Shown here: positions 7,084 through 15,672 of the stretch, piece by piece
Layout: each line of letters begins with the position of its first letter
Numbering within the stretch: position 1 is the first letter of the stretch
Source: Candidatus Alcyoniella australis
GTDB lineage: Bacteria; Lernaellota; Lernaellaia; JAVCCG01; Alcyoniellaceae
Assembly (NCBI GenBank): GCA_030765605.1
Contig: JAVCCG010000098.1
Coordinates: 1-64,000, forward strand
Length of the DNA: 64,000 bases
Direction of reading: 5' to 3'
The notes under the pieces: model-generated
What the model saw: the letters and a program-made list of their open reading frames with translations, nothing else
What the model was told of the DNA's origin: nothing
Databases searched by the model: none
Program-made: the position numbers and the translations under genes

Positions 7084-9333
7084 TCAATAGGGGTCGATCA
7101 CGAGATTGCCGTCTTGTCCGGCCCGAACACGTATTTTTTTCCCTGCCAGATCGGTTTTTGGGTTTAACGCGCATAGCAGGGCGTCGGATGCCGCGACGCG
7201 TCCGAGTTCCAACAGGCCCCGGGCGCCGAAAGCTCCTGCACCTTTCCCCATGCACGCCACGAGGAACTCCCCGATTCCGGGTTCGAGTTCAACGGCTGCA
7301 ATTGGTATCTGAAGATGCTCTGTAGCCGAGCGGACTGCGGAGCGCACCGCGCGCTCGACAATGGTTGCCAGGGCCTCGCTCGTCAGGGGCTCGAAAAGGA
7401 TCGGCGTGCCGACGCGGCTGAGGAAGGCGCTCGAAAGAACTCTCTTGATCTCGGCTGACACGCGGAAGGCGATCTCCTGCTTGGAGCGTTCGCCAAAGCC
7501 GATCGACCTGTATAGCGCCTCGTCCATGCCCTCGGGCAGGTTCATGGTAAAGGAGAAGATAATGTTCGAGCATGAGAACATTGCGCCCGTCGCGCTTTGG
7601 GCCTCGCCCGTCTCGAGGACCTGGAGAAACAGGTCGGCCAGGGCGCTGCGAACCGAGGGGACGGCGTGGTCCAGGTCGCTGATCTCGAGCAATACGCCCT
7701 GGTGATGCTTGGCAGCCTGCTCCAACCGTCCGCTTTGATGTGAGCCCACTATTCCACGACCGGAGCCGAGCAACTGGGCCGCGGCCGTATGGTAATCGGG
7801 CATGCTCGCCGCATCGATGTTGACGTATGGAACATTCAACGAATCAGCGAGCATCACCGCGCTTGCGGATTTTCCGGTCGCAGGGGTGCCCTGTGCGCAA
7901 TAGCGAACCGGCTGATGCTCAGGGCGGGTCAGGATCTCCGCTCGTAATCGTTCGACCAGCATGCGTAGAGCCGCATCCTGTGCGAGCAGCTTCTCTTGCA
8001 AAAAACAGAGCAGGCCCGGGTCGGTCAGAACGCGGGTGAAGTGCTCCTGTACAGCGGGCGCGCGACTGACGCGGGGCTTGGCGCTCAACCCGGCCAGGGA
8101 TTCGGAAAGAGCGCTGACCGATGTTACGAACGAGGCGCTCGATTCAGTTAAGCAGCTTTTTCCTGACGACCATTGGCTTACAGCCCTTCCGACGACTGCG
8201 GGCAGAAAACGTTTTTGACCCGCGGGATCTTTTTCCCGCAGCACGCTTATAACCGTTTGGCACAGCCTGGCCTGCGCAGATTGCGGAATGCCGCCGGCAA
8301 AACGGGATTGGGACCAGATTGCAAAACCAGCGAGATCCTCGAGCGAAACCTCGGGAACCCGCATGACCACAGGGCAGAGCGGATCGCTTTGTCCGCCTTG
8401 CCCGCCGTGAAACACCCCCTGGAGCTGTTCATAGGTGCCTGTAAACAACACCGGCGTGTTGGCCGAAGACAGCGCAGCCAACATGGCCTGCATCTCGTTG
8501 CCCAGCTCATAGGGGCTTGTCCCGAGGCTGATGCGTGACGCTGGCACCACAGCGGTTCCCGGTGCCTCCCTGGCAATATCAACTATCGCCTTGGCGTTGA
8601 TCGCCGGCAGCAGACATCGGCCGAAAACGCGGCCGGACTGCTCCCCGGCCTTGGATAAGGCTGAGAGGGCGTACTCCAGGCATGTCTCAAACGGCGAGGC
8701 TACGGCGATGCACAGGGACCCGGACATGAAATCGCATAGCTGCTCGGCCCAGCGATTGACCTCTGAGCCTGAATCGATATTCCAGGAATAGACCGGCTGC
8801 AAGATCTGCGAGTGCTTTTCAAACAGCTTGTCCAGGTCGCTTTGGCTGCGCGGCGCAGGGACCTGCTTTTGAAGATCTTTGGCCAACTCGTCGATTCTCT
8901 TCAACTCGTTGAGCAGGGCGTTCGCCCGGACGGCTGAAAGGGGAACCGCCTTGGCCTGGAGCTCCAAGCAATATGAATAGTCGCTGGTTTTTTTCCAAAT
9001 TGAAGGGGCGAGCACGCGGCATTTATTGCCCAGGGAGGACAGGGATCTGCAAAACATCCCCATAGAGATTCGTATGTTCTCGGGCGCCCTGAGCACTTCA
9101 ACCTTCAACGAGATGATTGAATCGCCCATTGATTCGCCGATAATCGATAGGATTCCTCGCTTGCTCTTGTTGCTCTTCTCAAACGCTGTGAATACCCGTC
9201 CGCCTCGGGACACCTCCACTTGCAAGCCATTGATGTGTTTGCATAGGTCGGCAATTTGCTGCAGGGCCAGTTCAGCGGAGATCCCAGCGTCCTGGGAATC
9301 GTTTTTGGCATCAATGATGGGGTCTAGTTCCAT
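7084..9333 (-). CDS. ClpA/B-like AAA+ ATPase, first gene of leftward operon
   Basis: A 749-aa protein. The C-terminal half matches a ClpA/ClpB second ATPase domain: Walker A GTPATGKS at 482-489, the central segment GIVGSHQSGRL, a sensor region IIFSFTMN, the FLSRVGTPILFEPL motif that aligns with FLNRID of ClpB, and a small C-terminal domain with GAFGARGLLEL. Walker B is altered, EISDLDHA, with Ser552 where the metal-binding Asp should be. Residues about 190-400 look like a second, degenerate AAA domain lacking a P-loop (inference). No Clp N-domain and no ClpP-binding loop are evident. It is the first gene after the sigma-54 promoter at 9441-9456, with about 100 nt of leader. A protein-remodelling role within the MoxR-vWA system is likely. 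Confidence 0.82.
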   Translation of the reverse strand: MELDPIIDAKNDSQDAGISAELALQQIADLCKHINGLQVEVSRGGRVFTAFEKSNKSKRGILSIIGESMGDSIISLKVEVLRAPENIRISMGMFCRSLSSLGNKCRVLAPSIWKKTSDYSYCLELQAKAVPLSAVRANALLNELKRIDELAKDLQKQVPAPRSQSDLDKLFEKHSQILQPVYSWNIDSGSEVNRWAEQLCDFMSGSLCIAVASPFETCLEYALSALSKAGEQSGRVFGRCLLPAINAKAIVDIAREAPGTAVVPASRISLGTSPYELGNEMQAMLAALSSANTPVLFTGTYEQLQGVFHGGQGGQSDPLCPVVMRVPEVSLEDLAGFAIWSQSRFAGGIPQSAQARLCQTVISVLREKDPAGQKRFLPAVVGRAVSQWSSGKSCLTESSASFVTSVSALSESLAGLSAKPRVSRAPAVQEHFTRVLTDPGLLCFLQEKLLAQDAALRMLVERLRAEILTRPEHQPVRYCAQGTPATGKSASAVMLADSLNVPYVNIDAASMPDYHTAAAQLLGSGRGIVGSHQSGRLEQAAKHHQGVLLEISDLDHAVPSVRSALADLFLQVLETGEAQSATGAMFSCSNIIFSFTMNLPEGMDEALYRSIGFGERSKQEIAFRVSAEIKRVLSSAFLSRVGTPILFEPLTSEALATIVERAVRSAVRSATEHLQIPIAAVELEPGIGEFLVACMGKGAGAFGARGLLELGRVAASDALLCALNPKTDLAGKKIRVRAGQDGNLVIDPY

Positions 9334-9664
9334 GGACCTTGCCTGTGTTTGAATTCAACAGGAGCTTCTACCTCCAGGGCGGATCGCCCGGCTTTCTTTA
9401 CCTGGGTTTTCCGTTGACTTACTTTCCTATTAAACCGAATTGCATTAGATGTGCCAATGGCTGCCTAGACAGGGTTGTCCCTTAATTTCAATAGGTTATC
9501 AAACGCCCGGGTGCTTTATTGCGTTGAATTACCCGCCTTTGCCCGCAGGAAATGGCGATTTAATCCTGATGGTGATAGCATTACAAGACTTTATCCATCG
9601 ATCGGCGTGCACATGGATGTGGATCTATTCGATGTGACAAGTTTGGCGCAATGAGGGGGGCACG
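9334..9664. other. 331-bp divergent intergenic region
   Basis: This gap separates the leftward AAA operon from the rightward NLR-like operon. It holds the sigma-54 site described separately. On the plus strand a weaker GG-N10-GC pattern occurs at 9509-9522, but only its -12 half resembles the consensus. I see no open frame with a ribosome-binding site, no tRNA and no strong hairpin. The composition is AT-richer than the coding DNA around it, as expected for a regulatory region. Confidence 0.6.
9441..9456 (-). promoter_or_regulatory. sigma-54 (-24/-12) promoter for the AAA operon
   Basis: Read on the minus strand, TTGGCACA, four bases, then ATGCA matches the RpoN consensus YTGGCACG-N4-TTGCW at 11 of 13 positions, with the invariant GG and GC spaced by exactly 10 bp. 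Predicted transcription begins near 9430 and runs into the ClpB-like gene at 9333. An RpoN promoter implies that the operon is silent until an AAA+ activator remodels the polymerase. An NtrC-like gene lies in the divergent operon, but it lacks the usual sigma-54-contacting loop, so the activator may be elsewhere. Confidence 0.7.
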
Positions 9665-12600
9665 ATGAGTACGACGGTAACTGCCTGGAAAGCCCGTCCG
9701 ATGTTTGTGAGCTCGACGTTCCGCGACATGCAGGCGGAACGCGATCGTTTGCGCAATTTTGTCTTCCCGCTGCTGGAGGAGCGGCTGCGCGAGCGGCGGG
9801 TCCACCTGGAGCCGATCGACCTGCGCCAGGGCGTGGAAACCTCTGCTGTGCCAGACGAGGCCGGCCGCGAGATGCTTGTGCTCAAGGTGTGTCTCGACGA
9901 GATCAAGCGTAGCCGCCCGTTTCTGTTCGTGCTGCTCGGCGACCGCTATGGTTGGGTGCCACCGGAAGGCCGCATGGCCGCCGCTGCGCAGGAGGAGGGC
10001 TTCCAGGCCGACCTCGCGGGCAAGAGCGTGACTGCGCTGGAGGTCGAGTTCGGCATCCTGAAGAAAGACGCGGAGCAGAAACGCCGGAGCTTCTTCTTCT
10101 TCCGCGATCCGCTGCCGTGTCAGGACCCGGACTTCAACGACGAGTTCTCGCCCGATCCAGCCGTGCGCTCCGGACACGCGAAGCTGGAAGCACTGAAGAC
10201 GAAAATCGCCACCGACCCGGAACTCGGAGCACGCGTTCACCACTACCAAGCGGGGTGGGACGGACGCGTGATTCTTTCGGAGGAATGGGACAAGCAGGTT
10301 GTCGACCTGATTTGGCCTGACCTCGAAGAAGAGACGCGGGCCCTGGCCGCGCAGCCGCCGCCGACCTGGGAGGAGGCCGAGCGGCAGGCGCTGGCCGAGT
10401 TCGTCGAGCACCGTTCGTTGGGTTTCGTCGGGCGCGAGGAGATAACGCAGCAGTTGTCAGACGTGGCGCGAGGCGACGAGGCGCAATCCCGTCTGGGCGC
10501 GTGCATCACGGGCGGGCCGGGCTCGGGCAAGAGCGCGCTGTTCGCGCACCTGTATAGCAAGCTGACCAGGGCCCAGGACGCTCAGCTCGTTCTGGCCAAC
10601 GCGGCGGGGATCAGTGCGCGCAGCGGCTCCGTGGATGCGATGCTGCGGCGTTGGATTCAGGAACTGGCCGACTTCCTCAATATGGCCAACCCGTTGCCGG
10701 AGAAGGCGACGGAAGAGGACGTGGACAATACATTCTATTCGCTGCTGAGCCGGGCTTCCCAGCAACTGCGCGTTGTGGTGCTGATCGACGCGCTCAACCA
10801 GTTTGAGCAAAGCGTGCGTGCGCAGCACCTGACCTGGTTCCGACCCAAGTCCTGGCCTGCCAACGCGCGGATTATCGCCTCATCGCTGTCGTGTCAGCCG
10901 GCGGACATTCTCGCGCGGTCCGAAGGCGTCGCGCGCTTGGAACTTCAGCCCCTGGCTGAGCGGGATGCCGAGCAGATCGCACGTAACGTGTGGAAACGCT
11001 ATCACCGGCAGTTCAACAACGAGGTCTATCGGGCACTGTGTGAAAAGCGGACATCGGATGGCGCGGCGGCATTGGGCAATCCGCTCTGGCTCAACCTGGC
11101 GCTGGAACAGCTGAACTTGCTCGATGCGGACGACTTCAGCCGAGCGGAGCAGGAGTTCACGGGCTCGCCGGAGGAGCGGTTGCAAGCCATGCAGGTTGAC
11201 GTGGCGCGCCGCCTGCCGGCCGAGGTCGAGGGGCTGTTCGACTGGATGCTCGCACGCGCGGAGAAGGTCCACGGCGTGGGCTGGACTCGGGCGTTCACGG
11301 CGGCGATCGCCCTAAGCCGCTTCGGCTGGCGGGAGAGCGATTTGCTGACACTGGTGCCGAGCCTGGCGCCGGCGCTTTCTCCGGGCTGGGCAGAGACGGA
11401 CTACGACGCCCTGCGCCTGGCCTCGCTGCGCCGGGCGTTTCGCGGGCAGGTGGTCCGGCGTGGAACGTTGGAGCAGTGGGACTTCTTTCATGCTCAGATG
11501 CGGGCGTCGGTCTTACGGCGCTGTGTGGATAATGATTTGGCCGCGAAGAGACTCCACGGTTTGATCGCCGACCATCTGCTCAGCCTGCCTGATGACGACT
11601 CGCTGCGCGAGAGCGAGACCATGCACCACCTGGTGGAGGCTGACGATCAGCCTCGCGCGGCACATTTCTATGCAACAGTGGTCCATGCGAATCCGGCGAC
11701 CGAGACGCTTGCCCGGCAAATATTAGATGCCACGGAGTCCGATTCACGGGATGCAGTGGAGTGGATTATCGGCCTGCTCGTCCAGCCGGGCTTGGCGTCT
11801 GTGCGGGTTGCCGCGCTCTGCAATCGTTTTCAGTTCGACCTTGAGGATGCACTGGCTATTACGGGCAATCTAGTGCCCCGACTTCGCTTGCTGATATCTA
11901 CGCGGGACGCAGGCGAGCGTCTGGCAACGGCCGATCCCAGCAACACCGGCTGGCAGCGGGACCTGTCCGTCAGCCATAACAAGCTGGGCGACGTGCTGCG
12001 GGCGCAGGGCGACTTGGCCGGGGCGCTGCGGGAATACCGGGCGGCTTTGGAGATTAGCGAGCGTCTGGCAACGGCCGATCCCAGCAACGCCAAACGGCAG
12101 CGGGATCTGTCCATCAGCCATGAAAAACTGGGCAACGTGCTGCGGGCGCAGGGCGATCTGGCCGGGGCGCTGCGGGAATACCGGGCGGATTTGGAGATTA
12201 GCGAGCGTCTGGCAACGGCCGATTCCAGCAACGCCGGCTGGCAGCGGGACCTGTCCCTCAGCCATATCAACCTGGGCGACGTGCTGCGGGATCAGGGCGA
12301 CCTGGCCGGGGCGCTGAGGGAATACCGGGCGAGCTTGCAGATTAGCGAGCGTCTGACCACGACCGATCCCAGCAACACCGGCTGGCAGCGGAACCTGTCC
12401 GTCAGCCATAGCAAGCTGGGCGACGTGCTGCGGGATCAGGGCGACCTGGCCGGGGCGCTGAGGGAATACCGGGCGAGCTTGCAGATTAGCGAGCGTCTGA
12501 CCGCGGCCGATCCCAGCAACGCCGGCTGGCAGCGGGACCTGTACATCAGTTACTGGAGAATGGCTGGTATCAGCGAGAATACGGGACAGGGTGACGCGAT

Positions 12601-12715
12601 GAATTTGTATCGGAAGGCTTACGAGCAATTATCGGGTATGAAAAAGCGCGGCATCATGCAACCGGCGGACGAAAAGTTTCTGACGCGATTGCAAACGAAG
12701 GTCGGCGGCAGGTAA
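9665..12715 (+). CDS. DUF4062-NACHT protein with C-terminal tandem TPR-like repeats
   Basis: A 1016-aa protein. Residues 1-170 are a DUF4062 domain with MFVSSTFRDMQAERD and IDLRQGV motifs. A NACHT/STAND ATPase follows, with Walker A GGPGSGKS at 283-290 and a Walker B-like VVVLIDALNQFEQ around 370-380, then helical winged-helix regions. From residue 751 there are five 48-aa TPR-like repeats, the first four nearly identical in protein and DNA. This is the layout of an NLR-like sensor: N-terminal effector-like module, oligomerising ATPase and repeat sensor. A strong GAGGGGGG lies just before ATG. It heads the rightward operon and is divergent from the MoxR-vWA operon. A defence or self-recognition role is inferred. 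The DUF4062 and NACHT parts are distantly homologous to the 2318 gene. Confidence 0.9.
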   Translation: MSTTVTAWKARPMFVSSTFRDMQAERDRLRNFVFPLLEERLRERRVHLEPIDLRQGVETSAVPDEAGREMLVLKVCLDEIKRSRPFLFVLLGDRYGWVPPEGRMAAAAQEEGFQADLAGKSVTALEVEFGILKKDAEQKRRSFFFFRDPLPCQDPDFNDEFSPDPAVRSGHAKLEALKTKIATDPELGARVHHYQAGWDGRVILSEEWDKQVVDLIWPDLEEETRALAAQPPPTWEEAERQALAEFVEHRSLGFVGREEITQQLSDVARGDEAQSRLGACITGGPGSGKSALFAHLYSKLTRAQDAQLVLANAAGISARSGSVDAMLRRWIQELADFLNMANPLPEKATEEDVDNTFYSLLSRASQQLRVVVLIDALNQFEQSVRAQHLTWFRPKSWPANARIIASSLSCQPADILARSEGVARLELQPLAERDAEQIARNVWKRYHRQFNNEVYRALCEKRTSDGAAALGNPLWLNLALEQLNLLDADDFSRAEQEFTGSPEERLQAMQVDVARRLPAEVEGLFDWMLARAEKVHGVGWTRAFTAAIALSRFGWRESDLLTLVPSLAPALSPGWAETDYDALRLASLRRAFRGQVVRRGTLEQWDFFHAQMRASVLRRCVDNDLAAKRLHGLIADHLLSLPDDDSLRESETMHHLVEADDQPRAAHFYATVVHANPATETLARQILDATESDSRDAVEWIIGLLVQPGLASVRVAALCNRFQFDLEDALAITGNLVPRLRLLISTRDAGERLATADPSNTGWQRDLSVSHNKLGDVLRAQGDLAGALREYRAALEISERLATADPSNAKRQRDLSISHEKLGNVLRAQGDLAGALREYRADLEISERLATADSSNAGWQRDLSLSHINLGDVLRDQGDLAGALREYRASLQISERLTTTDPSNTGWQRNLSVSHSKLGDVLRDQGDLAGALREYRASLQISERLTAADPSNAGWQRDLYISYWRMAGISENTGQGDAMNLYRKAYEQLSGMKKRGIMQPADEKFLTRLQTKVGGR
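11915..12634 (+). repeat. five tandem 144-bp repeats encoding TPR-like units
   Basis: Units begin at 11915, 12059, 12203, 12347 and 12491, each starting with codons for ERL and exactly 144 bp apart. The first four differ from one another at few positions; the fifth diverges after about 55 bp. Each unit encodes one 48-aa helical hairpin ending in GDLAGALREYRA-type TPR sequence. The near identity suggests recent unit duplication or gene conversion, so copy number is likely to vary between strains. Confidence 0.9.
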
Positions 12716-12770
12716 GACCGAAGAATAAGGATATATCCACGGTCCGATTGCTGTGAATTGGGAGGCGCAA

Positions 12771-14489
12771 ATGAAGGTTCGGACATTGAAATTCGTCGCG
12801 GGATCCGACGACGGAGTTCCGGTCGTGTGCGAGGATTTTGGTCAGAACGAGGTGATGAGGATAATTGAGGAGAACAATTCGGACCCGCCCGCGCTCTATG
12901 TCGTGAATCCGGACGGCCTGGCAGAGCTTCGCAGATTGACCAGGCACGGCTACGTGGCAGACCTTGGAAAGCAAAGCCCGCCCATGCGCAGGGACCTGTT
13001 CAAATGCTTCCAGGGATGCGGGCAAATTCCGCTGATCGAGGGCAAATATAAAAGCTCGGGCAGGCTCGAGCAGGGTGTGACGAGCTTCTTAAATAGAGTC
13101 CACGAGATCAGGCCGGGAAAAGCCGGCAAGCGCCCGCCGATCTATATTCTCGGCACCACGGAAGCGATCTTCAACGAGCTGGTGATAAAGGGCAAGACCA
13201 AAGATGCGGCGGCCGCCAGGGGCGGCGAGGACGATCAGGCCACGTTAAACCGCATCCTGGAGCAGATGCTCGGAGAATGTGCCGGAGTCAACCCCGAGGA
13301 TCAAGAGCGGATCGATGAGCTGGCGCAGGTCTTCATCGGCAACTCCATTGAGGCACAGGCCGTGCGCTGGCTGGCGCTGCGCGCGGCCCAGGACGACGTG
13401 TCCGTGCTGATTCTCGGGGAGTCGGGAACCGGCAAGGAGATCGTGGCGAACATCATCCATGGCTATAGCCGCCGGGGGAAAAGGCAGGACATGCTTTTTC
13501 CCCTGAACTGCGCCGCAATCAGCCCTTATCTGTTTGAGGCGATTCTCTTCGGCCAAGAGAAGATTTGGCATGACTCGCCCGCACGGGACGGCATCTTGAC
13601 CAAGGCCAACGGCGGCACCGTGTTCCTCGACGAGATCGGCGACCTTTTGCTGGACCACCAGACAAAGCTGCTGCGTTTTTTATCCACCGGCAAATACCTG
13701 CCCATCGGCGCGACCAAAGAGCGTTCATCCGACGTGCGGATCATCGCAGCCACCAACCAGGATCTTTTCAGGATGGTGCTGGCCAAGGAGTTCCGCGAAG
13801 ACCTCTATTACCGCCTACTGCCGATGCTGATCCGCACGCCGGCCCTGCGAGACCATGCCCAGGATATCGCCCACCTAGCCCAGCATTGCTGGAGGAAAAT
13901 TTGTCAAGATCCCAGCGCTGTCTTGCCAAAAGATGTTCTATCTGAGCTTCAAATGCATAAATGGCCGGGAAATATCAGGGAGATGAAATTTATTCTGAAG
14001 AGCATGCACGTGATGTTCCCCGGACAAAAGCTGAGCCGCAAGCACTTTCGGATCGCATTGCAATACCATTACGGCCCGCAATTCGCGCCCAGCACCACGG
14101 AGGAGCTGCTCGACGCCGGTCTCCCCTGGCTTGAGACAATACGCCATTTACATCGCGTGGAGGAGCTTGTCCGAGCGTGCAAGGTATGCGTCGGCCCCCT
14201 ACTCTCAGCCTCCGAAATGAGCAAGCAGACCGTTCTGGCAGTCAAGGGCCAGTTGGGATATCACCTTTTCGAACTGGAGCGCCTGCTGGAATCTCGGGAC
14301 CTGTTAGATAATGACGCAATGTGGAACCTGGTCGTCCAGTTCAAGGAGAGAGTGGCGGAGTTGAGGGAATGCCTGCCGGAAAACGAGAGAAGGGCCGGGC
14401 GACTGTGGAACAAGGAAACAAAACGCGCCCACAAGAAAACCGCGTCGATGCTGGGCAAGACGATCGAGAGGCTGATTTCAGGAGCTTGA
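12771..14489 (+). CDS. NtrC-like AAA+ protein lacking GAFTGA and HTH
   Basis: A 572-aa protein starting at ATG 12771; a GGGAGG 5 nt upstream favours this start over the in-frame GTG at 12753. Residues 1 to about 180 are an unrecognised alpha/beta domain. The rest is a sigma-54-activator-type AAA+ domain: Walker A GESGTGKE at 216-223, Walker B GGTVFLDE at 281-288, sensor I RIIAATNQD, the FREDLYYRL arginine-finger region and WPGNIREMK sensor II. The loop between LFGQEK and the Walker B, where GAFTGA belongs, reads IWHDSPA and is shorter. No Fis-type DNA-binding helix-turn-helix follows; the C-terminal 130 residues are charged helices. It follows the NLR-like gene by 55 bp. It is probably a signalling or remodelling ATPase of the island rather than a classic activator. 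Confidence 0.85.
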   Translation: MKVRTLKFVAGSDDGVPVVCEDFGQNEVMRIIEENNSDPPALYVVNPDGLAELRRLTRHGYVADLGKQSPPMRRDLFKCFQGCGQIPLIEGKYKSSGRLEQGVTSFLNRVHEIRPGKAGKRPPIYILGTTEAIFNELVIKGKTKDAAAARGGEDDQATLNRILEQMLGECAGVNPEDQERIDELAQVFIGNSIEAQAVRWLALRAAQDDVSVLILGESGTGKEIVANIIHGYSRRGKRQDMLFPLNCAAISPYLFEAILFGQEKIWHDSPARDGILTKANGGTVFLDEIGDLLLDHQTKLLRFLSTGKYLPIGATKERSSDVRIIAATNQDLFRMVLAKEFREDLYYRLLPMLIRTPALRDHAQDIAHLAQHCWRKICQDPSAVLPKDVLSELQMHKWPGNIREMKFILKSMHVMFPGQKLSRKHFRIALQYHYGPQFAPSTTEELLDAGLPWLETIRHLHRVEELVRACKVCVGPLLSASEMSKQTVLAVKGQLGYHLFELERLLESRDLLDNDAMWNLVVQFKERVAELRECLPENERRAGRLWNKETKRAHKKTASMLGKTIERLISGA

Positions 14490-14745
14490 AAGACAGACAG
14501 GCTATTTCAGCGACCGGCGTGGGTACCGAAAACTCCATCCGGCCTTGAATTGGTGCAAAATTTGAAATTGTTCGAATCGAATTGGGTTTCGAAATAATGA
14601 TTCCAGTCCGAGAAGAGCAGATATTAACACTGAAGGTTTTTGATAAGTTCATTGAAAATGGAAAACAGCGTGTTTGTGATAGAGAAGCCCATCGGCTTTA
14701 TCGCCGGGTTGCCATCGGGATTGTCGAATAGGAAAGCCGGAAGCT

Positions 14746-15638
14746 TCAGGCGGCCAAACGATAGCTGTGATGCAGACCGTTCAGGATCGGTAGGGAAACC
14801 AGCGCGCCTTTGCCTTCAAGATTCCGGCTTTGGGTAATATCCTCGGCTGGCACGGAAATCCTTTTGACTCCCTGGTGGTATCTCTCGTGGTTGTAGAAGT
14901 CTCGGTATTCACTCAAAACACAAATCAGATGCCGCTCATTGAAAATCAGCATGTGATCCAGGCATTCCCGTCGTAGCGTACCGATCAATCGTTCGCAATA
15001 TGCGTTCGCGTTGGGTGCTTCAAATGGAGTCGAAATTCCCCGGATATTCATTGTATGGACCAACCAGTAGTCCAACGAAGAGCGGCAGGAAGCGGTTTTT
15101 CCATTGAATCTGACCCTAACAGGCTTCCCCAACTGACCAAAGATACCGTCGTTATCATGGATAAGAAATTTGGGAGATTCATCCCAGGTGGCTTGACGAA
15201 TTTGCTGCTTCAACCAATCCAGGGTCGGGTGTTGTGTCACTGTAATGTAAACGATCCGTCGGCTTTCCAGTTCCATGATGACGAGGATGTAAATCTGGGC
15301 GAAGAAAAAGGTGACTTGAACGCAGAAATCGAAGGACCAGATGGCGGATGCATGGTTTTTCAGAAAGGTGCTCCATCGCTGGATATCCCGGGGAGGCTTC
15401 GACTTATTGATCCGGTATCGGTCTACGGTGCTCGGGGCATGCACAACACCGAAAAGCTCTTTCAGCATTCCGGCGATTCGCCTGCCGCTGAAGTCCGGGT
15501 AATCGGCGGAAATGTGCTTGATAAATTCGATATGCTCCTTGGTAATGGTCGGTCTGCCCGCTTTCTTTTTCGGGTTCGACAGCTTTCGCCAATAGTCCTT
15601 GAAGCGCCTTTGGTTCCATCGTACGACAGTTTCCGGTT
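14746..15638 (-). pseudogene. rve-type transposase, 5' end lost
   Basis: The frame encodes a DDE integrase core: WSFDFC supplies the first Asp, LIHDNDGIFG the second and NANAYCERLIGTLRRE the catalytic Glu, followed by YHQGV and a C-terminal tail typical of IS481/IS3-like transposases. Upstream of the apparent ATG at 15468 the same frame stays open and reads like the helix-turn-helix part of the enzyme (KKKAGRPTITKEHI) until 15639, where another element's terminal repeat begins. No proper start codon or N terminus remains, so the gene was cut by that insertion and is probably inactive. Downstream, 14490-14745 holds nothing I can assign. Confidence 0.7.
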
Positions 15639-15663
15639 TGACCTTGCCCCGGTTTAGTGGACA
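15639..15663. repeat. IS3-type terminal repeat
   Basis: The 25-bp stretch beginning TGACCTTGCCCCGG and ending TAGTGGACA has the form of an IS3-family end and lies directly after the stop of the neighbouring orfB remnant. A related end, TGACCTTCCCCCGAAAGTGG, occurs at 17080. The junction at 15639 marks where this element interrupts the integrase-type transposase. Confidence 0.55.
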
Positions 15664-15672
15664 GGTATTTCG

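Noticed and set aside
9507-9523. Plus-strand GG-N10-GC as a sigma-54 promoter for the 9665 gene
   Set aside because: Only the -12 half resembles the consensus; the -24 half keeps just the GG.
11870-12628. 252-aa minus-strand frame with tandem repeats
   Set aside because: It is the antisense image of the 144-bp repeats; repeat periodicity keeps several frames open.
11915-12634. Tandem repeats considered as a CRISPR array
   Set aside because: Units are 144 bp, contiguous without spacers, and lie in frame inside a gene.
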